Part shown: positions 7,723-11,107 of the stretch, piece by piece
Layout of the letters: each line of letters starts with the position of its first letter
How positions within the stretch are numbered: position 1 is the stretch's first letter
Source: Candidatus Daviesbacteria bacterium
Lineage (GTDB): Bacteria; Patescibacteria; Microgenomatia; Daviesbacterales; UBA10151
Length of the DNA stretch: 11,107 nt
Assembly (NCBI GenBank): GCA_030648435.1
Contig: JAUSHE010000027.1
Coordinates: forward strand, 1 to 11,107
Direction: 5' to 3'
Translations under genes and position numbers: made by a program
Notes under the pieces: generated by a model
Seen by the model: only the letters and a program-made list of their open reading frames with translations
Database searches by the model: none
Told to the model about the DNA's origin: nothing

Positions 7723-7941
7723 ATGAAAATTGCGGTTTCGCTCATTCAAATAATTTTGGGTGTTATTTTAGTTTTTATAATTATTATTCAGCAAAAAGGA
7801 TCGGGCTTAGGCACCTCTTTTGGTGGTGATATGGGTTTTTACCGTACTAAAAGAGGAGCCGAAAAGCTTCTTTTCTACGGAACCATAGTCATTGTTTTCT
7901 TGTTTATTATCTTCTCTGTGGTTGGTTTATTTGTTTTTTAA
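7723..7941 (+). CDS. secG: Preprotein translocase subunit SecG
   Basis: SecG is the small third subunit of the SecYEG channel and assists SecA-driven export. The 72-residue protein has two membrane helices (about 4-22 and 49-71) joined by the conserved Gly-rich cytosolic loop QQKGSGLGTSFGGD, which is diagnostic for the family. Like many Gram-positive-type and CPR forms, it is shorter than the 110-residue E. coli protein and lacks the C-terminal tail. A GTG at 7705 could add six residues (VYNVLQ), but ATG 7723 gives the usual short charged N-terminus (MKIAV) and lies behind the TATAAT box. It follows a gene for an exported protein and is followed four bases later by a solute-binding protein. 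This places the channel component between two of its likely substrates. Confidence 0.93.
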   Translation: MKIAVSLIQIILGVILVFIIIIQQKGSGLGTSFGGDMGFYRTKRGAEKLLFYGTIVIVFLFIIFSVVGLFVF

Positions 7942-7945
7942 GTTT

Positions 7946-9331
7946 ATGAATTTTAAATCTCTCCGGCTGTATGTACTTATTGCCTGGGCCAGTTTGAAAA
8001 GAAATTGGATATTCGCGCTGGCCGGGTTTATTGCGGTTGCAATTATAGTATTACTCCAAATTAAATTTCATTTTTTATACTCCGCCAATACCGTAAGAAT
8101 TGGCTTAATTGGTACTTATCAACAGCACGACTTGCCCCGTGAAGTGACAGAGCTTATTTCAGCAGGGTTGGTTGAAGTAGATCAGAATCAAAGAATTAAA
8201 CCGAATTTAGTAATCGGTTGGGAGGTTAATAACGATGCCACGGTCTATAAATTTAAGTTGCAAGACGGACTTAGGTGGTCCGACGGTACCATGCTTGTGG
8301 CCTCTGATCTGGAATTTCCCATTCCCAATACAGCTGTATCTTATCCCGATGATAAGACAATTCAGTTTAATTTAAAGGAAGCCTATTCTGCCTTTCCTTC
8401 ACTTCTTATCAAACCAATCTTCAGAAAAGGAACTCTAATTGGTACAGGACCTTTTAAAGTAACCAGGATAGAGAAAAGCCGTATTTTTATTACAAAAATA
8501 ATTCTGGAAAGCAGTGATCCGAAACTGCCGGTTGTGCAGATCCGTTTCTACCCCAGTGAAAAAGTGGCTGTAGCTGGGTTTAATTTGGGTGAGGTGCAGG
8601 CTATTTTAGGTATTGGCAACCCAAAAGCCATTCAGGGCAGTCCGGGCATAGCCTTAAAACAAAAAACAGATTATTCAAAAATCGTGACGATCTTATATCA
8701 TGTAACCGATAAACTATTATCAAACCGCTCTCTCAGACAGGCGCTTTCCTATCAGATTCCGGTGGCATCCGGGGAGGCGGTAGCAAATAATCCCTATCCA
8801 GCGTCTTCATGGGCATATGACAAAGAGGCAAAGAAATATTTTTCAAATGAGAAAGAAGCCAATGATGCCATGGAAAGAGCCGAATTATCCGTTTCCCCTG
8901 ATCTGCTCAAATCTGAAATCCTGCTTACCGCCACACCAAATTTAAGTGAAACCGGAAAAAATATAGTCTCTGCCTGGAAAAAATTAGGCTTTGATGCCAA
9001 GCTCAGGGTAGAATCAGGCATGCCGCAAAATTTTCAGGCTCTATTGATAACTCAAAGCATTCCGGTTGATCCTGACCAATACTATCTTTGGCATGCCACT
9101 CAAACAAAAACAAATTTAACAAAATACAATTCAAAAAGGGTAGATAAAGATCTGGAAGACGGCAGGAAAATAATTAAAGAAGAAGACCGGATAGCTAAGT
9201 ATTTTGATTTTCAAAAAACCATTCTGGAGGATGCTCCGGCAGCCTTTCTCTATTTTCCTAAGTATAATATAGTCTATCTGAAAAAGATCGAGCCTTACCT
9301 TTCAAAGTTACTCAGTCTTTTGGGGGATTGA
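7946..9331 (+). CDS. Family 5 extracellular solute-binding protein, membrane-anchored
   Basis: The 461-residue protein resembles substrate-binding subunits of peptide/nickel-type ABC importers (SBP_bac_5). Recognisable family stretches are ISAGLVEVDQNQRIKPNL, LRWSDGTMLVASDLEF, LIGTGPFKV and, later, SLRQALSYQI. The N-terminus has a single helix (about residues 21-39, WIFALAGFIAVAIIVLLQI) preceded by positive charges. No lipobox cysteine is visible, so it is probably tethered by an uncleaved helix rather than by lipid. It is somewhat shorter than typical members (500-550). No permease or ATPase gene is nearby, so it may be an orphan receptor or scavenger; the ligand is unknown. ATG 7946 was chosen because the upstream in-frame ATG at 7892 lies within secG. 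It follows secG by four bases. Confidence 0.88.
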   Translation: MNFKSLRLYVLIAWASLKRNWIFALAGFIAVAIIVLLQIKFHFLYSANTVRIGLIGTYQQHDLPREVTELISAGLVEVDQNQRIKPNLVIGWEVNNDATVYKFKLQDGLRWSDGTMLVASDLEFPIPNTAVSYPDDKTIQFNLKEAYSAFPSLLIKPIFRKGTLIGTGPFKVTRIEKSRIFITKIILESSDPKLPVVQIRFYPSEKVAVAGFNLGEVQAILGIGNPKAIQGSPGIALKQKTDYSKIVTILYHVTDKLLSNRSLRQALSYQIPVASGEAVANNPYPASSWAYDKEAKKYFSNEKEANDAMERAELSVSPDLLKSEILLTATPNLSETGKNIVSAWKKLGFDAKLRVESGMPQNFQALLITQSIPVDPDQYYLWHATQTKTNLTKYNSKRVDKDLEDGRKIIKEEDRIAKYFDFQKTILEDAPAAFLYFPKYNIVYLKKIEPYLSKLLSLLGD

Positions 9332-9357
9332 CTTAAGGCTACCTCCAGTGGAACAAT
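9328..9357 (+). promoter_or_regulatory. Possible promoter for the CorA gene
   Basis: TTGACT (9328-9333) overlaps the preceding stop codon and lies 18 bases from AACAAT (9352-9357, 4 of 6). Transcription would begin near 9364, leaving a leader of only about six bases before the ATG at 9370. The -35 match is good but the -10 match is weak. Confidence 0.4.
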
Positions 9358-9369
9358 TAGCGCCATATT

Positions 9370-10464
9370 ATGGCAAAATCACTTAAGGAAACATTAAAAG
9401 AGATTCAGATTCTGCTGGGTAAACCCCACAAAAAAATTGCCGGAGCTTTTAAATATTACTTAAGCTTTTTATCTCCAACGGAAAACGGGATAAAAAAAGA
9501 GGCTCCGGAGATAAAAACGGAAAAAATACAAAGTCTTAAGTCAGGAAAAATTACCTGGGTTGATGTAAAAGATCCGGCCCGTAAGGAAATTTCCCAACTG
9601 GCCAAACATTATCCGTTCCATCCGCTTCATCTCGAAGACTGTATTTCCAAAGGACAATTTCCCAAGATCGAGCAAAGTGAAGAGGATAAATATATATTTT
9701 TGCTTCTCCGTTTTCCAAACTTTAACAGTCGTGAGGGCACTATAACAATCAATCAGATTTGTTTCTTTATGGGGGATAAATATCTGGTTACTTTGCATGA
9801 TGATGGTAATAATATAGTTTCCAGGATCTTCAAGGACTGTAAAGAAAATCCGGATGAAAGAAAGGTTTATATCGGCAGTTCCTCTGCCCATCTGCTGTAT
9901 TCTATTATTGAGCAGTTGTCGGATAATCTGGCACCGCTGCTCTCGAAAATTCTCTCTGAGGTTGACGAGGTGGAGGATATTGTTTTTGATGATAAGGCTT
10001 CCGGTGTTTATAAAGTGGGACAGCTGAGGCGCAAAATTGTTTCTTTGCGAAGAACAATAGGTCCCCTGAAAGCCCTGCTTACTGAAATGGAAACCAGGGT
10101 CAATAATTTCACCAAAAAGAATTTATCTGTTTATTTTATTGATATTGCGCATAGGGTAGATAAAGCCTGGGAAACTTTGGAGGAAGCGAGGGAAACGGTT
10201 GATATTTACAAAGATGCGGATTTTATTATAAGTACGGAAAAAACCAACAGAATTCTGGCGGTTCTTACCATTATCTTCACCCTATCTATTCCGGCGACAG
10301 TGATCGGGACATTTTACGGAATGAATGTTGTGCTTCCCGGTAGCTTAGAGCCGGGTCCGTGGACTTTCTGGGGAAAGTATACAACTTTCATAATTATTCT
10401 GACAGCTGCGGCAATTCCGGCACTGCTGATGGTTTGGTTCTTCAGAAAAAGAGGCTGGATATAA
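9370..10464 (+). CDS. corA: CorA-type magnesium/divalent metal transporter
   Basis: CorA proteins form pentameric channels that import Mg2+ (some carry Co2+, Ni2+ or Zn2+) across the inner membrane. This 364-residue protein has the large cytosolic domain first (ITWVDVKDPARKEISQLAK, HPLHLEDCI from about residue 59) and then a long helical stalk (about 180-290). Two C-terminal membrane helices follow (about 293-313 and 338-357). The signature YGMN lies at residues 316-319 at the end of the first helix. The loop after it, VVLPGSLEPGPW, has the acidic Glu expected in the MPEL-like region but is not the exact motif. The tail FFRKRGWI is typically basic. The N-terminus is about 45 residues longer than that of the E. 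coli protein, similar to Thermotoga-like forms. It follows the binding-protein gene by 38 bases. The exact metal cannot be told from sequence. Confidence 0.94.
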   Translation: MAKSLKETLKEIQILLGKPHKKIAGAFKYYLSFLSPTENGIKKEAPEIKTEKIQSLKSGKITWVDVKDPARKEISQLAKHYPFHPLHLEDCISKGQFPKIEQSEEDKYIFLLLRFPNFNSREGTITINQICFFMGDKYLVTLHDDGNNIVSRIFKDCKENPDERKVYIGSSSAHLLYSIIEQLSDNLAPLLSKILSEVDEVEDIVFDDKASGVYKVGQLRRKIVSLRRTIGPLKALLTEMETRVNNFTKKNLSVYFIDIAHRVDKAWETLEEARETVDIYKDADFIISTEKTNRILAVLTIIFTLSIPATVIGTFYGMNVVLPGSLEPGPWTFWGKYTTFIIILTAAAIPALLMVWFFRKRGWI

Positions 10465-10479
10465 GCTCGTTTTGGGGGG

Positions 10480-10508
10480 TTGACAGATAGTCCGGACAGA
10501 CGGACAAT
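10480..10508 (+). promoter_or_regulatory. Promoter-like site upstream of the last gene
   Basis: A perfect TTGACA (10480-10485) is followed by a 17-base spacer and GACAAT (10503-10508, 4 of 6). Transcription start would be near 10515, right before a terminator-like hairpin. The spacer carries a palindrome (separate entry). It is the only perfect -35 hexamer noted in an intergenic region here. Confidence 0.5.
10490..10505. promoter_or_regulatory. Operator-like palindrome between -35 and -10
   Basis: GTCCGGAC (10490-10497) is a perfect 8-base palindrome. GTCCG (10490-10494) also pairs with CGGAC (10501-10505) across six bases, and GGACA occurs twice (10494-10498 and 10502-10506). This symmetric sequence sits inside the promoter spacer and touches the -10 box, a classic position for a repressor or spacer-twisting activator. 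Regulator identity is unknown. Confidence 0.35.
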
Positions 10509-10516
10509 AAGTTTAC

Positions 10517-10558
10517 AATCTCTAAAAACCTAAGAAAGAGCAGGTTAAGAGATTTTTT
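10517..10558 (+). terminator. Hairpin plus T-run: terminator of corA or leader attenuator
   Basis: AATCTCT (10517-10523) pairs perfectly with AGAGATT (10548-10554), and AACCT (10527-10531) with AGGTT (10542-10546). The two helices are separated by AAA opposite a single A, and the loop is ten bases. Six T residues (10553-10558) follow the stem. This is a plausible Rho-independent terminator for transcripts coming through corA. Because a promoter-like site ends nine bases before it, it would equally act as an attenuator in the leader of the next gene. Confidence 0.6.
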
Positions 10559-10568
10559 AGTGACTATC

Positions 10569-10955
10569 ATGCTAAACAAAACAAGAGTCTTCTTATTTGT
10601 ACATGTCATTATTTTAGCCCTACTTTTTTCTATGAAATTTCTGGGAGTTGCTACGGATCTCGTTTTAGTAGCTGCTATTGCTTTAATCTCAATGGAATCA
10701 ATCTACATGGCTGTATTTACCAAGGAAATAACAGTTAAAGCCTGTCGGGGTGTAAAAGAAATGGAAGAAGAGATGGCGGCAATTAAAGAAACCGCATCTG
10801 AAACCGTTAAGTTTCAAAGAGCCCTTCTTTATACGGGACACCAAATAAAAAATATCCAGGTCTCCCTGGATATTTTAAAGAAAAGAGCTGATTTTAAATT
10901 CAACGGAAATGTTCATCAAAGGCGCACACAGCATCCAATAATCTCTCAATCGTAA
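10569..10955 (+). CDS. Small two-helix membrane protein with cytosolic coiled coil, unknown function
   Basis: I do not recognise this 128-residue protein. Two adjacent membrane helices occupy about residues 7-24 (VFLFVHVIILALLFSMKF) and 29-50. A charged helical region follows (about 60-106, KEMEEEMAAIKETASETVKF and beyond) with heptad-like spacing suited to oligomerisation, then a polar tail (NVHQRRTQHPIISQS). The short loop between helices and the K/R distribution suggest both ends lie in the cytosol (inference). ATG 10569 is preferred. An in-frame GTG at 10560 would add three residues but lies at the foot of the terminator-like hairpin. No Shine-Dalgarno sequence precedes either. Expression may be controlled by the palindrome and hairpin upstream. 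It is convergent with the tRNA-like gene beyond. Confidence 0.72.
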   Translation: MLNKTRVFLFVHVIILALLFSMKFLGVATDLVLVAAIALISMESIYMAVFTKEITVKACRGVKEMEEEMAAIKETASETVKFQRALLYTGHQIKNIQVSLDILKKRADFKFNGNVHQRRTQHPIISQS

Positions 10956-11009
10956 TTTCCCCATCTATTAGTAACTAATGGGTCAATTTGTGAGCCGGGT
11001 GGGATTCGA

Positions 11010-11042
11010 GTACCGATTCAATCGGTACTTCACGAAGTGAAC
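11010..11042 (-). repeat. 33-base double-hairpin insert in the T-loop of the tRNA-like gene
   Basis: The insert lies between T54 and T55 of the tRNA-like gene. It consists of two inverted repeats: a 19-base palindrome (11010-11028; arms GTACCGATT and AATCGGTAC on the minus strand around one G) and TTCAC-TTC-GTGAA (11041-11029), plus one flanking base. Removing all 33 bases leaves a canonical TTCGAAT loop between GTGGG and CCCAC. Confidence 0.6.
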
Positions 11043-11060
11043 ACCCACGGCCAATGGATA

Positions 11061-11084
11061 ATACTCCCCCGCCAAAGGTGGGGA
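11061..11084 (-). repeat. 24-base hairpin insert in the anticodon loop, bulge-helix-bulge-like
   Basis: On the minus strand the insert follows CTCTT and contains CCCCACC-TTT-GGCGGGG (seven positions per arm, one A-C mismatch), then GAGTAT. Its GAG(T) can pair with (A)CTC of the anticodon loop. This leaves a three-base TTT bulge on the 5' side and a 4-5 base bulge on the 3' side. Removing 24 bases gives a 7-base loop CTCTTTA. Confidence 0.5.
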
Positions 11085-11107
11085 AAGAGTCCTTGCTCTA
11101 AGCATAG

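Larger units (their letters stand above)
10991..11107 (-). tRNA. tRNA-like gene, probable Lys (CUU), with inserts in anticodon loop and T-loop; 5' part outside window
   Basis: Read on the minus strand, the 3' end is a normal tRNA end. Discriminator A is at 10991 and acceptor 3' strand CCGGCTC at 10998-10992. The T-stem is CCCAC (11003-10999) paired with GTGGG (11048-11044), with T-loop part TCGAAT at 11009-11004. CCA is not encoded (CAA follows). The variable region TGGCC (11053-11049) and anticodon 3' strand TCCAT (11058-11054) precede it. Further 5' come CTCTT (11089-11085), whose CTT would be the anticodon, the stem strand AAGGA (11094-11090) and a D-arm end TTAGAGC (11101-11095). The anticodon stem has one A-A mismatch, and base 26 cannot be placed cleanly. 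The anticodon loop is 31 bases instead of 7 and the T-loop 40 instead of 7. The D-loop bases before TTAGAGC lack the usual GG. It could be an intron-bearing functional tRNA or a decaying, element-invaded pseudogene. Confidence 0.6.

Noticed and set aside
7892..7945. Upstream in-frame ATG at 7892 for the solute-binding protein
   Set aside because: It lies entirely within secG. ATG 7946 follows the secG stop and gives a normal charged N-terminus before the membrane helix.
1..10955. CRISPR arrays, insertion sequences or recoded stops
   Set aside because: No spaced direct repeats, transposase genes or terminal inverted repeats were seen. TGA and TAA terminate genes at expected family lengths, except UvrC, whose short form ends cleanly against the next gene.
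10960..10982. Inverted repeat (CCCAT/ATGGG and ATTAGT/ACTAAT) between the convergent last gene and the tRNA-like gene
   Set aside because: The two pairings overlap and cannot form together with a proper loop, and there is no T-run on either strand. Too weak to call a terminator.
11010..11084. Group I intron in the tRNA
   Set aside because: Inserts of 24 and 33 bases are far too small for a group I core, and I see no P3-P8 type segments.
10991..11107. tmRNA or type II tRNA (long variable arm) as explanation of the right-edge RNA
   Set aside because: The variable region is a normal five bases (TGGCC). The extra bases sit inside the anticodon loop and T-loop, and the acceptor strand CCGGCTC does not fit a tmRNA end.

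Overview
The window looks like a piece of a Candidate Phyla Radiation (Patescibacteria) genome, possibly Microgenomates. This is inferred from several things: low-to-moderate GC, tightly packed same-strand genes with ATGA or zero-base junctions, no recognisable Shine-Dalgarno sequence before any start, a 72-residue SecG, a UvrC of only 401 residues, and several small lineage-type envelope proteins. TGA and TAA both act as stops, so the standard bacterial code fits. Taxonomy is not proven by anything here.

Layout: all protein genes are on the + strand. (1) 1-3554: uvrA, lacking only its first few codons, overlaps a phosphoribosyltransferase-like gene of unknown function. (2) 3596-7080: after a promoter-like site come a secreted, membrane-anchored transglutaminase-like protein, uvrC (starting immediately after the previous stop, in the same frame), and a four-helix membrane protein of the phage-holin-4/YvlD type. 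(3) 7118-9331: a second promoter-like site sits directly on the start of a small secreted coiled-coil protein, followed by secG and a membrane-anchored family 5 solute-binding protein. (4) 9370-10464: a CorA-type divalent-metal transporter. (5) 10465-10568: a promoter-like site with a palindrome in its spacer, then a hairpin with a T-run, ahead of a small two-helix coiled-coil membrane protein (10569-10955). (6) 10991-11107: on the minus strand, the 3' portion of a tRNA-like gene that runs off the window.

Functionally, the region mixes nucleotide excision repair (UvrA damage recognition, UvrC incision) with envelope functions (Sec secretion, substrate binding, metal import, surface protein processing).

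The most unusual item is the tRNA-like gene at the right edge. Its acceptor 3' strand, T-stem and variable region look ordinary, and it carries a probable CUU (Lys) anticodon. However, the anticodon loop contains about 24 extra bases and the T-loop 33 extra bases. Both inserts are hairpins, and removing them restores 7-base loops. The anticodon-loop insert also resembles a relaxed bulge-helix-bulge. Secondary points of interest are the promoters placed 6 bases before start codons (leaderless transcription), a Cys-to-Asp change in one UvrA zinc module, the domain-poor UvrC, and the palindrome/attenuator arrangement before the last gene.
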